Source: VXYL01 sp047518105
Lineage (GTDB): Bacteria > Pseudomonadota > Gammaproteobacteria > Pseudomonadales > Azotimanducaceae
Length of the DNA stretch: 15,694 nt
Reading direction: 5' to 3'
Assembly (NCBI GenBank): GCA_047518105.1
Contig: JAKZRQ010000177.1
Span: 1-15,694, forward strand
Positions 1 through 8,239 of the stretch are shown piece by piece. The position numbers and the translations under genes were made by a program. The notes beneath the pieces are model-generated. The model did no database searches. It was not told the DNA's origin and worked only from the letters and a program-made list of their open reading frames with translations. Positions within the stretch are counted from its first letter, which is position 1, and each line of letters opens with the position of its first letter.

Positions 1-137
1 GATTCAAGCTCGAAGCAAGCGCCCGGCTGCCTTCGGTCGGAACAAACGCGGATTTGGAGGACGTCTTCACCGCCCTGGGATTCCAGCGGCTGCGACTCAG
101 CAACGACCAGCAGATACCGGAGTGGAATGGCGTGTAG
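1..137 (+). CDS. ABC transporter ATP-binding protein, C-terminal end (partial)
   Basis: Only the last 44 codons are inside the window, read from base 3 to the TAG at 135-137. The visible peptide contains NADLEDVFTALGF. This is the pattern at the C-terminus of many ABC-2 type exporter ATPases (the NatA/DrrA/CcmA-like group), where an S/D-L-E-D-V-F-L/T-A-L motif follows the nucleotide-binding domain. The Walker A, signature and Walker B motifs would lie upstream, so the family call rests on this short tail alone. It runs toward dnaK, which is on the opposite strand. A small hairpin (GTCAGT, 5-nt loop, ACTGAC; 176-192) lies 38 bp after the stop but has no T-tract, so it is a weak terminator candidate. 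The partner permease is not visible. Confidence 0.55.
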   Translation, partial: FKLEASARLPSVGTNADLEDVFTALGFQRLRLSNDQQIPEWNGV

Positions 138-206
138 GCCAAATCCCCCGTTGGCGACCCTCGTGCCCGAATCACGTCAGTCCAGCACTGACCTATCCCT
201 TGCCGA

Positions 207-566
207 TCAACGACCACAGAGGACGCACCTGCGTTTCGCCTCGGCAACTACCTTCCGGTTGACCCAAAGCGCCAAGCCGAGGCACGCCACGAGAACCAGC
301 ACGGGCTCGAGCGCGAACACGACCACGCCGATGCTCGTCCCAAGGATGCAGCCTGCGACGAACCCTTTGCCGAAGCCCAGACCCCCTAGCCCGCATTTCT
401 CGCCAGGCCGCTTGTCGGCGTCAAAAAGCTCTTGGGTTTCACTAGTTTGACCGCGATGTCGATGATCGTGCCGATGGCGGACTGCGCTGGCCGCGCCCTC
501 GCGGGTCTTTTGGCCCCGTGTACACACGGGCCGTGTACACACGGGGCCAAAATCCTCCGCGATCAT
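207..566 (-). CDS. Possible small membrane protein or gene remnant
   Basis: The frame opens at an ATG (564-566) and ends at a TGA (207-209), giving 119 residues. The N-terminal half looks non-coding: it crosses the tandem 15-mers, which yield a PVCTR-PVCTR repeat, and then a His/Arg-rich stretch. The C-terminal half reads as a membrane segment: hydrophobic residues run from about 69 to 102 (GFVAGCILGTSIGVVVF, then LVLVACLGLALWV) and are followed by a basic tail with two cysteines. The inverted-repeat arm at 386-407 falls near residue 57, so the hydrophobic part could be the end of an older gene whose start was replaced. I do not recognise a family. It may be a chance frame in GC-rich DNA. Confidence 0.22.
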   Translation of the reverse strand: MIAEDFGPVCTRPVCTRGQKTREGAASAVRHRHDHRHRGQTSETQELFDADKRPGEKCGLGGLGFGKGFVAGCILGTSIGVVVFALEPVLVLVACLGLALWVNRKVVAEAKRRCVLCGR

Positions 567-591
567 CACGGCCCCTGGTGAGAAATGCGGG

Positions 592-595
<4 letters not shown>
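386..595. repeat. 22-bp inverted repeat pair enclosing 166 bp (MITE-like)
   Basis: The arm at 386-407 is the reverse complement of the arm at 574-595 with one mismatch (G402 against T579). Each arm begins at its outer edge with CTAG followed by CCCGCATTTCTC. The right arm overlaps the dnaK stop: the TAG is read from 594-592 within the CTAG. Paired terminal inverted repeats around a short insert without a transposase are typical of a miniature inverted-repeat element or a decayed insertion sequence. The CTAG at both outer edges could be part of the repeat or a 4-bp target duplication of the YTAR type; being palindromic, it cannot be assigned either way. The interior holds the tandem 15-mer hairpin. 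Confidence 0.6.
508..552. repeat. 45-nt imperfect hairpin built on two tandem 15-bp units
   Basis: CCGTGTACACACGGG occurs twice back to back, at 516-530 and 531-545. Together with the flanks TTTTGGCC and GGCCAAAA, the block folds as one long hairpin: 14-bp outer arms, a 2x2 AC/AC internal loop, then a 6-bp inner stem around a single G. Each unit also holds the palindrome GTGTACAC. It lies 40 bp beyond the dnaK stop and between the arms of the 22-bp inverted repeat. It has T-runs at the 5' end and A-runs at the 3' end on both strands, so it lacks the U-tract of an intrinsic terminator. It could still protect the 3' end of the dnaK mRNA or be a protein-binding site. Confidence 0.7.
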
Positions 596-2541
<1,946 letters not shown>

Positions 2542-2556
2542 GGTTGTTCTCTCTGT

Positions 2557-2612
2557 CTCTACGTTCTCTACGTTTCGGTTGACGACTCTTCAACCCGCCG
2601 AACCTGCGGGTT
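2557..2612 (-). repeat. grpE-dnaK spacer: 9-bp tandem duplication and a hairpin
   Basis: The 106-bp spacer upstream of dnaK holds two elements. CTCTACGTT occurs twice in tandem at 2557-2565 and 2566-2574 (read as AACGTAGAG on the coding strand, just upstream of the ribosome-binding region). A hairpin with perfect 7-bp arms is formed by AACCCGC at 2592-2598 and GCGGGTT at 2606-2612 around a 7-nt loop. A hairpin here could mark RNA processing or partial termination between grpE and dnaK, which would adjust the ratio of the two proteins. That role is inference. I saw no clear CIRCE or RpoH promoter in this spacer. Confidence 0.55.
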
Positions 2613-2647
2613 CATGGTCTTGAATTTGGAGGCGCCGCTGCGCCGAT

Positions 2648-3370
2648 TCAAGTCTCCTCCGGCACCGCTTCCCCGCTCGACGGTGTTTCCGGAAGGCTCG
2701 CGGGTTCCCGGGCGACGATCACCCGCGCGGGGCGAACCAGACGCCCGCTTACCGTGTAGCCCTTCTGGAACACTTCGATGACGGAGCCGGGTTCGGCCTC
2801 GGGCTTCTCCACCATGGTCATGGCCTCATGCAGCTTCGGGTCGAACGGCGCGCCGATGGGATCGACCACATCGATGCCCTGGCGTGCCATGGCTGCGGTC
2901 AGAAGCTTCAACGACAGCTCGATGCCCTCGGACATGGCATCGACCGCCTCGCCGGCGGTGGACTTCACATCCGACGCCACCGTGACGACCGTTGCCGCCG
3001 CGACGGCGCGTTCGAAACTGTCGACGGCGGGAAGCAGGTCGCCAACGAATCGTTCCAGGGCGTACTTGTGGGCGTTCTCGATGCTTCGGTCGGCACGCTT
3101 GCGGACGTTTTCAGCTTCCGCCGCGGCGCGCAATGCCTGGTCCTTCGCCGCCTCGGCCTCGGCGCGGGCATCCTCCAAGGCGACCTGCGCCTCTTCCAGG
3201 GCGGCTCGCAAGGCCGCTGGTTCCTCCCCCGCCCCGGGGTCGGCGGATTGGGCTACGTTGGCGTCGGGGAAGTCCGCGCCCCCCGCAACCGCTTCCCGCT
3301 CTTGCGCATCCTTCGGTTCGGTGCCGGCCACGCCGCTCGCAGCGCTGTGCGCATCCGGTTCTTTCGCCAT
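2648..3370 (-). CDS. grpE: Nucleotide exchange factor GrpE
   Basis: GrpE is the dimeric co-chaperone that opens the DnaK nucleotide cleft to release ADP. The 240-residue product starts at an ATG (MAKEPDAHSAAS) preceded by GGGAAGG eight bases upstream. The frame remains open further upstream to a TTG inside hrcA, but that start lacks support. An acidic, Ala-rich N-terminal region leads into a long coiled coil (roughly residues 55-105, many EEA/AEAE repeats) with the family stretch AENVRKRADRSIENAHKYA. The four-helix and beta regions follow, with LLPAVDSFERA, FDPKLHEAM and the C-terminal VFQKGYTVSGRLVRPARVIVA. E. coli GrpE is 197 residues; the extra length lies mainly in the N-terminal region and the C-terminal tail. 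It lies between hrcA and dnaK and probably has its own heat-shock promoter in the hrcA-grpE gap. Confidence 0.96.
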   Translation of the reverse strand: MAKEPDAHSAASGVAGTEPKDAQEREAVAGGADFPDANVAQSADPGAGEEPAALRAALEEAQVALEDARAEAEAAKDQALRAAAEAENVRKRADRSIENAHKYALERFVGDLLPAVDSFERAVAAATVVTVASDVKSTAGEAVDAMSEGIELSLKLLTAAMARQGIDVVDPIGAPFDPKLHEAMTMVEKPEAEPGSVIEVFQKGYTVSGRLVRPARVIVAREPASLPETPSSGEAVPEET

Positions 3371-3410
3371 TCGTTCGACCTTCCCGATGTCATTGACGAT
3401 CAGCGCTCGT

Positions 3411-3439
3411 AAATGGCGGCGACGACAGCGAAATTCAAC
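3411..3439 (-). promoter_or_regulatory. RpoH (sigma-32)-like heat-shock promoter upstream of grpE
   Basis: On the minus strand GTTGAAT (3439-3433) is followed after 14 bases by CGCCATTT (3418-3411). The sigma-32 consensus is CTTGAAA, 11-16 bases, CCCCATNT, so the matches are 5 of 7 and 6 of the 7 specified bases. The -35 element contains the TGA stop of hrcA. Transcription would begin about 35 bases before the grpE ATG and would cover grpE and dnaK but not hrcA. The match was made by eye; no scoring was possible. Confidence 0.55.
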
Positions 3440-4559
3440 CCGGTCGGGCGTGATCGTAGTCGATGGCGGAACCGAGCAGCCGGGCGGTGACGTCAACCAG
3501 GGGAATCACTTTCTCGTAGGCCATCCGGATGGGGCCGACCACGCCGAGCACGCCGGCGACGCGACCGTTCACTTCGTACCGGGCGGTGACGAGGCTGTAG
3601 TCGTCGAGCGGGCGGTAGCCGGACTCTTCGCCGATGAAAAGCTGGATGCCGTCGGTGTCGAGACAACGGTCAAGCAAGTGGACGATGGCGCTCTTGCGGG
3701 TAAAGGAGTCGAACAGTTCGCGTACCGCTTCGACGCTGGCCGGCGAATCGACCAGGTTCGACTCGCCGGATACCACGTAGTCGGCGTCGTCCTCCTCGCC
3801 GGGGGCCGCAAAGGTCTTCGACGCCACGTCGAGCGCCGTCTGCATCAGCGAGTCCAAGCGATCCTTGTCGCTCTGCATGCTGTCGAGAATGCCGGTGCGG
3901 ATCGTGAGCAACGATTGGCCCATGAACTCGCGGTTGAGGTAGTTCGCCGCCTGAGTGAGTTCGGCGTCGTCGTATTCGCGGTCGGTGTGGATCACCCGGT
4001 TCTGCACCTCGCGATCATTGACCACCAGGATCGCCAGCACCCGCGTTCCCGACAGCCGCAGGAACTCCACCTGCCGGAGCGATATCTGCTCCGGGCGCGG
4101 CACGGTCACTACCCCCGCCATGTGCGTCACCTGGGAAAGCAGCTTGGACGCCACCTCGACCAATTGCTTCGGCGTCATGTCGGGGTTCAGGCTACCGCGA
4201 AGCTGACCGACGCTACGGGCATCCATGGGTTGTACGGAAATCAGGCTGTCTACGAAAAAACGCAGCCCCTGGTGGGTGGGCACTTTGCCTGCCGAGGTGT
4301 GCGGACTCGCCACCAGCCCCCGGGCCTCGAGTTCCGCCATGATGTTGCGCACCGTGGCGGAGCTGACGGCGATCTCCGTGGACGATGCCAGCGTCTTCGA
4401 GGCCACGGGACTTCCCTCGGCCAGGTAATGCTGCACGAGCATCTTGAACAGACGCTGTGCGCGTTCGTCCACCTCGACTTGGGGAGGCCTCCTGTTGCGG
4501 ACAGTCCTTCTGCGGATCCTGTCGCCGAGAACCCCCTGTGCTTTGCGGATTGTCGCCAT
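3435..4559 (-). CDS. hrcA: Heat-inducible transcription repressor HrcA
   Basis: HrcA represses heat-shock operons by binding CIRCE inverted repeats and depends on GroEL for activity. The chosen start is the ATG at 4557-4559 (MATIRKAQGVLG), giving 374 residues; the frame extends to 4667, but that would run into the recN promoter region. After a basic N-terminal extension of about 35 residues comes the winged-helix domain, with RAQRLFKMLVQHYLAEGSPV and then SKTLASSTEIAVSSATVRNI, and LEARGLVASPHTSAGKVPTH. The middle and C-terminal regions fit the GAF-like and dimerisation parts, ending with VLGVVGPIRMAYEKVIPLVD near the C-terminus. It is divergent from recN and heads the hrcA-grpE-dnaK operon. 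No CIRCE match was found in front of hrcA, grpE or dnaK, so its target may lie elsewhere, for example at groESL. Confidence 0.95.
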   Translation of the reverse strand: MATIRKAQGVLGDRIRRRTVRNRRPPQVEVDERAQRLFKMLVQHYLAEGSPVASKTLASSTEIAVSSATVRNIMAELEARGLVASPHTSAGKVPTHQGLRFFVDSLISVQPMDARSVGQLRGSLNPDMTPKQLVEVASKLLSQVTHMAGVVTVPRPEQISLRQVEFLRLSGTRVLAILVVNDREVQNRVIHTDREYDDAELTQAANYLNREFMGQSLLTIRTGILDSMQSDKDRLDSLMQTALDVASKTFAAPGEEDDADYVVSGESNLVDSPASVEAVRELFDSFTRKSAIVHLLDRCLDTDGIQLFIGEESGYRPLDDYSLVTARYEVNGRVAGVLGVVGPIRMAYEKVIPLVDVTARLLGSAIDYDHARPG

Positions 4560-4684
4560 GGTGTTCGGCCTTGTTCGCGCGGAACCTTCGAAATCGACCT
4601 CGCGGTTGGCTACTCTACACCCACGGACCCACGGCGCGAAACGCGCCTGCCGATCTAGGAAGCCCACGGGGTGGGAAGCTCTAC
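4560..4684. promoter_or_regulatory. Divergent hrcA/recN control region
   Basis: The 125-bp gap between the two divergent start codons must hold both promoters. A TACTCTA core at 4611-4617 gives a possible -10 in each direction (TACTCT for recN, TAGAGT for hrcA). The recN candidate has a poor -35 TTCGAA at 4587-4592 with an 18-base spacer. Two short inverted repeats lie on the recN side: GGCGCG-AAA-CGCGCC at 4633-4647 and CCCAC-GGG-GTGGG at 4663-4675. The second overlaps the GTGGGAAG ribosome-binding region of recN. No CIRCE (TTAGCACTC-N9-GAGTGCTAA) and no E. coli-type LexA box (CTGT-N8-ACAG) is visible. Confidence 0.35.
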
Positions 4685-6331
4685 ATGCTGAAGGCGCTCT
4701 TCATCCGCAACTTCGCCCTGGTCGCCGAACTCGACATCGAGTTCGGCGAGGGCTTGACCGTGATCACCGGCGAGTCCGGCGCGGGCAAGTCGATTCTGCT
4801 CGACGCCCTGTCCCTGGTGCTCGGTGCCCGGTTGAGACGTGCCGTGCTGCGTCCTGGAGCGTCGACCTGCGACGTCAGCGCTGAGTTCGACATCGCCGAA
4901 AATCCGCGCGTGGGTGAGAATCTCGCCGAACACGCCATGCTGGCCGGCGACCGAGCCACCTGCCTGGTGCGTCGAACGGCGGGCGAGGGTCGTTCCCGGG
5001 CGTTCGTCAACGGCGTACCGGGAACGCTGGCGATCCTGCAATCCGTCACCGGGCCGTTGATCGACGTTCACGGCCAGAACGAACACCGGCAATTGCTTCT
5101 CGGCGACGTCCAGCGCGCCTTGCTGGACGACTTCGGCGTCGAACCCGCGCTCGTTGCCCAGACTGCCAACAGCTACCGCGAGCGGGCGGAACTCGCAAGC
5201 CAACTCGCCGACTGCCGGAGCGCCGTCGCCCAGGCCCGGGACCGCAAGAGCCTGCTCGGCTACCAACTCGACGAGTTGGCGGAGCTCCGCGATGACATGG
5301 ATCGCTTCGAGGAGCTGACCGAGTCCTACAAACGCCTGTCGCGGGCGCGCGAACTCATGGCCTCTGTCGGCGGTGCCGCGAACGAACTCGACGACGACCT
5401 GATCGGACGCGCCGCGCGCCTAGCGGACATCTTGGAGCGGGCTGGCGATCCGCACCCCAACCTGAAGAGCGCCATCGACTTGGCGAGCAGCGCGCATACC
5501 CACCTGGTGGAGGCGTCCAGCGAACTCCGCCGCTATCTGGACTCGTTCTCAGCAGACGACGCCGAACTCGACGCCGTCGACAGCACCTTGACCGCCATCC
5601 ATGACGTGGCGCGCAAGCACCGTGTCCCCGCAGCGGAGTTGAGCCGCCATTTCGCCGAACTGCAACGGGAGTTCGACGCCTTGGCCGTGGACGAGGCCCG
5701 GGTCGAGGAACTCCGAACCCTGGCCGCCGAAGCCGAGACCCGGTTCCGCCAAGCCGGCGAGTCGCTGTCGGCGGCGAGGCGGCGGGCGGCCGCGACCTTT
5801 GCGGAGGAGGTGACCTCAACCTTGGCCGAACTCGGCTTGAAGAACGGCTCTTTCGCCGTCGAGTTCAAGCCGACGGTATCTGCCGCAGGCCTCGAAACCG
5901 TCGAGTTCAAGGTCGTCACCAACCCGAAGTACCCGGCTGGCAACCTCGCCGAGATCGCCTCCGGTGGCGAGTTGTCCCGCATCAGCCTCGCCATCGAAGT
6001 GGTGGCCGCGCAACGCTCGCACCTGCCAAGCCTGGTTCTCGACGAAGCGGACATCGGCGTGGGCGGCGTCGCCGCCGACGTCATCGGACGGCTCCTGCGC
6101 CGCCTGTCGAAGAGCACCCAGGTCATCGCCATCACCCACGCGCCCCAGATCGCCGCCTTGGGCGACAGCCACATGAAGGTGCGCAAGACATCCGAACAGG
6201 ACACTGTCATCGATTTACTCGCCGGAGCGGAGCGCGCCGAGGAACTTGCACGAATGCTCGGCGGTCGAACCGTTACCGATGCCACGCGCGCCTACGCCCG
6301 AACCTTGCTCGCCGAGGCGGAAGACCAGTAG
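4685..6331 (+). CDS. recN: DNA repair protein RecN (SMC-like ATPase)
   Basis: RecN is a cytosolic SMC-like ATPase that tethers DNA ends during repair of double-strand breaks. The start is the ATG at 4685 (MLKALFIRNFALV), preceded by GTGGGAAG; the frame is open further upstream but crosses the hrcA promoter region. The product has 548 residues against 553 in E. coli. Walker A GESGAGKS is at residues 29-36, followed by the family motifs GRSRAFVNG and DVHGQNEHRQLL. The short coiled-coil arms occupy the middle, then come the ABC signature SGGELSR at 426-432, Walker B LVLDEADIGVGG with D453/E454, and ITHAPQIAALGD. All catalytic motifs are intact. The stop codon runs directly into a G-rich repeat tract. 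No LexA box was seen upstream, so SOS control as in E. coli is not evident. Confidence 0.97.
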   Translation: MLKALFIRNFALVAELDIEFGEGLTVITGESGAGKSILLDALSLVLGARLRRAVLRPGASTCDVSAEFDIAENPRVGENLAEHAMLAGDRATCLVRRTAGEGRSRAFVNGVPGTLAILQSVTGPLIDVHGQNEHRQLLLGDVQRALLDDFGVEPALVAQTANSYRERAELASQLADCRSAVAQARDRKSLLGYQLDELAELRDDMDRFEELTESYKRLSRARELMASVGGAANELDDDLIGRAARLADILERAGDPHPNLKSAIDLASSAHTHLVEASSELRRYLDSFSADDAELDAVDSTLTAIHDVARKHRVPAAELSRHFAELQREFDALAVDEARVEELRTLAAEAETRFRQAGESLSAARRRAAATFAEEVTSTLAELGLKNGSFAVEFKPTVSAAGLETVEFKVVTNPKYPAGNLAEIASGGELSRISLAIEVVAAQRSHLPSLVLDEADIGVGGVAADVIGRLLRRLSKSTQVIAITHAPQIAALGDSHMKVRKTSEQDTVIDLLAGAERAEELARMLGGRTVTDATRAYARTLLAEAEDQ

Positions 6332-6388
6332 GGAGAGGGTGAGGGGAGAGGGTGAGGGTGAAGAGAGGGAGAGGGAGAAGAGATGAGG
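6331..6388 (+). repeat. Purine tract with tandem 13-mers and a G-quadruplex motif
   Basis: GGGAGAGGGTGAG occurs twice in tandem (6331-6343 and 6344-6356), followed by further G/A runs to about 6388. The tract begins on the last base of the recN stop codon. On the plus strand, and so in recN mRNA, successive GGG runs are separated by 3-nt loops (AGA, TGA, AGA, TGA). This satisfies the usual G3-N1-7 quadruplex pattern with at least five G-runs. It could stabilise or terminate the recN transcript, or simply be a microsatellite. Confidence 0.7.
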
Positions 6389-6634
6389 CCGAACTGCAAT
6401 CCGGGGTCCGCGAGTGGGACGAGTGGGACGAGTGGGAAGTAGCGCGATCGACAGGTCCCGCCACCACCAAGAACCGCTTGGGAAAACTTGGCACTCCCAC
6501 AATGCGTCGCACCAGCCCCAGCACCTCAAGAGCGCGCGTTCCGATGGACGCGCGGACGCCATCGGACGCACGCGTGCTTCCGCCCGATGCCGCGAACGGC
6601 TAGTATCCGCGCGCTTGCCGTTGGAACCCAATCC
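6389..6634. other. recN-bamE spacer with 9-bp tandem repeat and hairpin
   Basis: No gene is visible between the purine tract and bamE. GAGTGGGAC is repeated in tandem at 6412-6420 and 6421-6429, with a third copy ending in AA instead of C (GAGTGGGAA, 6430-6438). A hairpin with perfect 8-bp arms is formed by TCCGATGG at 6540-6547 and CCATCGGA at 6559-6566. It could end recN transcripts or lie upstream of the bamE promoter. A weak -10 candidate, TAGTAT, lies at 6601-6606, about 30 bp before the bamE start, with no good -35. Confidence 0.5.
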
Positions 6635-7018
6635 GTGACGCGAAGATTCGCCATCCACCTTGTCGCCCTCGCCATGGCAGTTGCGCTCTCGTCCTGTGCG
6701 CTGCCGCGGGTCTACAAGGTCGCCATCCAGCAGGGCAACGTCATCACCCAACAGATGATCGACGACTTGAAGCCCGGGATGACCCGGGAGCAGGTCGCCT
6801 ACGTGATGGGCGAACCGGTGATCCGCAACCCCTTCGACGACGACCGCTGGGACTACGTCTACACCTTGCGCATCCCGGGCAGCGTCGACCGGCAGGTGAC
6901 GATGTCGCTGTTCTTCACGGGCGGTGTGCTGTCCCACTTCACCGGCGACTTGGCACCCTCGGACCAGCAGGCCGAGGCAGCAGACGGGGAGGATTCGCTA
7001 GCAAGTTCGTCGAACTAG
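6635..7018 (+). CDS. bamE: Outer-membrane assembly lipoprotein BamE (SmpA/OmlA)
   Basis: BamE is a small lipoprotein of the BAM complex, which inserts beta-barrel proteins into the outer membrane. The GTG at 6635 gives a 127-residue precursor with a compact lipoprotein signal: basic TRR, a hydrophobic core, then the lipobox LSSC with the lipidated cysteine at residue 21. An in-frame ATG at 6587 would add 16 residues before the signal and fits less well. The mature part carries the family pattern: YKVAIQQGNVITQQMIDDLK, then GMTREQVAYVMGEPV, NPFDDDRWDYVYT and a final beta strand LFFTGGVLSHF. The C-terminal tail is acidic and Ser-rich. It follows recN on the same strand, as in E. coli, and converges on the neighbouring ATPase gene; its last base belongs to a 26-bp palindrome. 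Confidence 0.94.
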   Translation: MTRRFAIHLVALAMAVALSSCALPRVYKVAIQQGNVITQQMIDDLKPGMTREQVAYVMGEPVIRNPFDDDRWDYVYTLRIPGSVDRQVTMSLFFTGGVLSHFTGDLAPSDQQAEAADGEDSLASSSN

Positions 7019-7043
7019 ATTCCTTGAGCGCGCTCAAGGAATC
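7018..7043. terminator. Perfect 26-bp palindrome across two convergent stops
   Basis: GATTCCTTGAGCG is followed directly by its exact reverse complement, CGCTCAAGGAATC. The palindrome begins on the last base of the bamE stop and contains the TGA of the convergent ATPase gene (7034-7036). In RNA it would form a strong hairpin on either transcript, which suits a shared bidirectional terminator. Neither strand shows a U-tract after the stem, so intrinsic termination is uncertain. A protein-binding palindrome or a recombination remnant are the alternatives. Confidence 0.55.
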
Positions 7044-8224
7044 CAAGCCAAGTTGACGTGCGGAACATCACCTACCGGCAACACCGATATCCGCTCGTCG
7101 AGGTCGTAGGCTTCGTTGCCCGGGTAGACGATCCAGAGGCGCTCTAGCTTCAAGTCCTGCATGGCGACCCGCATCGAGCGCGTCGTCCCGGGCGCGTCGG
7201 TGTACTTGAACTCGAAACCGTAGCGTTTGCCGCCGGCGATGACCATCAGGTCGAGTTCGGCGCCGCCATGGGTGGACCAGAAGTAGGCGCTGCGAAGGTT
7301 CGTGCAAGCGAGCAGTTGCTCGATGGCGAAGCCCTCGAACGAGGCACCGACTTTCGGGTGACCCGCAAGCGCGTCGCCGGACGGCAGATCGAGGAGTTCG
7401 TGGAGCAAGCCGGTGTCTCGTACGTAAATCTTGGGTGACTTGACCTGGCGCTTCTTCAGGTTTTCGTACCACGGCGGTAACACGCGGACCATGTGCGCAC
7501 CGGCAAGAATGTCGAGGTAACGCCGCGCGACCGGCTGGCTCGTACCCATCGCACGGGCGAACTCCGAAGCGTTCCAAACCTCGCCGTGGTAGTGCGCCAC
7601 CATCGTCCAGAATCGTCGCAGCGTCTCCGCCGGAATCGTAATGCCAAGCTGTGGGATGTCGCGTTCGAGAAACGTCCGTACGAAACTCTCCCGCCACAGG
7701 GCCGAGGCGGTGTCGTCGGGGGCCAGGAAGCTGCGTGGCAGGCCGCCGCGTTGCCACAACCTTCGCCAGCCACCGTTGGATCCGACGCGCTGGCGTCCCG
7801 TGGTGGGAACGCCGACCTCGCCCAAGTCGAACCCGAACAGGTCGACCAAGCCAACACGGCCTGCGAGCGTGTCGGAAGCCCCTTGAACTAACGCGGGGGA
7901 GGCGCTGCCGAGGAGCAGGAATCGGGTATCTTGGCCGGGCCGGTCGAGCAACACGCGCAGCGTTTCGAACAATGTCGGCCGACGTTGCACCTCGTCGATG
8001 ACGACGAGTCCGGAGAGCGGCCCTAGGGTCTGCTCCGGTACCTCTAGACGGCGTCGATCAACCGCGCTCTCCAGGTCGAAGACTGCGGAAGCGGGCTCGC
8101 GACCCGCGATTGCCCGCGCCAAGGTCGTCTTGCCGCATTGCCGCGGGCCGAGCAGGGCTACGGCCGGATGAACGCGAAACGATTCGGCAACCCGACTGAT
8201 CGCTTGAGGTCGGCTGATTTCCAT
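7034..8224 (-). CDS. AAA family ATPase with DUF4143 domain
   Basis: This is a 396-residue member of the widespread AAA_14-DUF4143 family, whose cellular role is not established. Walker A GPRQCGKTT is at residues 26-34 and Walker B LVVIDEVQ at 73-80 (D77, E78). A sensor-like region LLLGSASP follows at 103-110. The middle part (about 200-260) reads as a winged helix. The C-terminal DUF4143 region shows an E-x-D...E-x-K arrangement (E323, D325, E338, K340) in GGAELDLMV and YGFEFKY, as in PD-(D/E)XK nuclease folds. The gene interrupts an order that in E. coli is bamE followed directly by convergent rnfH. It has its own AT-rich upstream region, and both features suggest horizontal gain. No toxin, antitoxin or transposase partner is adjacent. 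The family call is firm; the function is unknown. Confidence 0.92.
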   Translation of the reverse strand: MEISRPQAISRVAESFRVHPAVALLGPRQCGKTTLARAIAGREPASAVFDLESAVDRRRLEVPEQTLGPLSGLVVIDEVQRRPTLFETLRVLLDRPGQDTRFLLLGSASPALVQGASDTLAGRVGLVDLFGFDLGEVGVPTTGRQRVGSNGGWRRLWQRGGLPRSFLAPDDTASALWRESFVRTFLERDIPQLGITIPAETLRRFWTMVAHYHGEVWNASEFARAMGTSQPVARRYLDILAGAHMVRVLPPWYENLKKRQVKSPKIYVRDTGLLHELLDLPSGDALAGHPKVGASFEGFAIEQLLACTNLRSAYFWSTHGGAELDLMVIAGGKRYGFEFKYTDAPGTTRSMRVAMQDLKLERLWIVYPGNEAYDLDERISVLPVGDVPHVNLAWIP

Positions 8225-8239
8225 GGGGTGAGAATAATT

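Larger units (their letters stand above)
138..591. other. Intergenic stretch with repeats and no convincing gene
   Basis: This 454-bp stretch separates the ABC ATPase tail from the dnaK stop codon. Several frames are open on both strands, but none has a clear ribosome binding site, a recognisable domain or clean family similarity. The supported contents are a small hairpin at 176-192, a 22-bp inverted repeat (386-407 and 574-595), a 45-nt hairpin made of tandem 15-mers (508-552), and a minus-strand hydrophobic reading frame below base 385 (listed separately). This is also where dnaJ would be expected on the minus strand, and no J-domain sequence is present. Confidence 0.6.

Noticed and set aside
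127..450. Plus-strand 107-codon frame after the ABC gene end
   Set aside because: It has low-complexity Pro/Thr/Ser/Arg composition, no ribosome binding site, and overlaps the repeat element.
508..552. Intrinsic terminator of dnaK
   Set aside because: The stem is strong, but the T-run precedes it and no U-tract follows on either strand, so it is listed as a repeat hairpin.
2778..4658. Long plus-strand open frame opposite grpE and hrcA (626 codons)
   Set aside because: It is antisense across two well-supported genes and has no recognisable domain.
4560..4684. Possible CIRCE operator or LexA box between hrcA and recN
   Set aside because: No pair of half-sites matching TTAGCACTC/GAGTGCTAA or CTGT-N8-ACAG was found by eye in the gap.
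6331..6438. CRISPR-like array from the tandem repeats after recN
   Set aside because: Repeat units are 9-13 bp, directly adjacent without spacers, and no cas genes are present.
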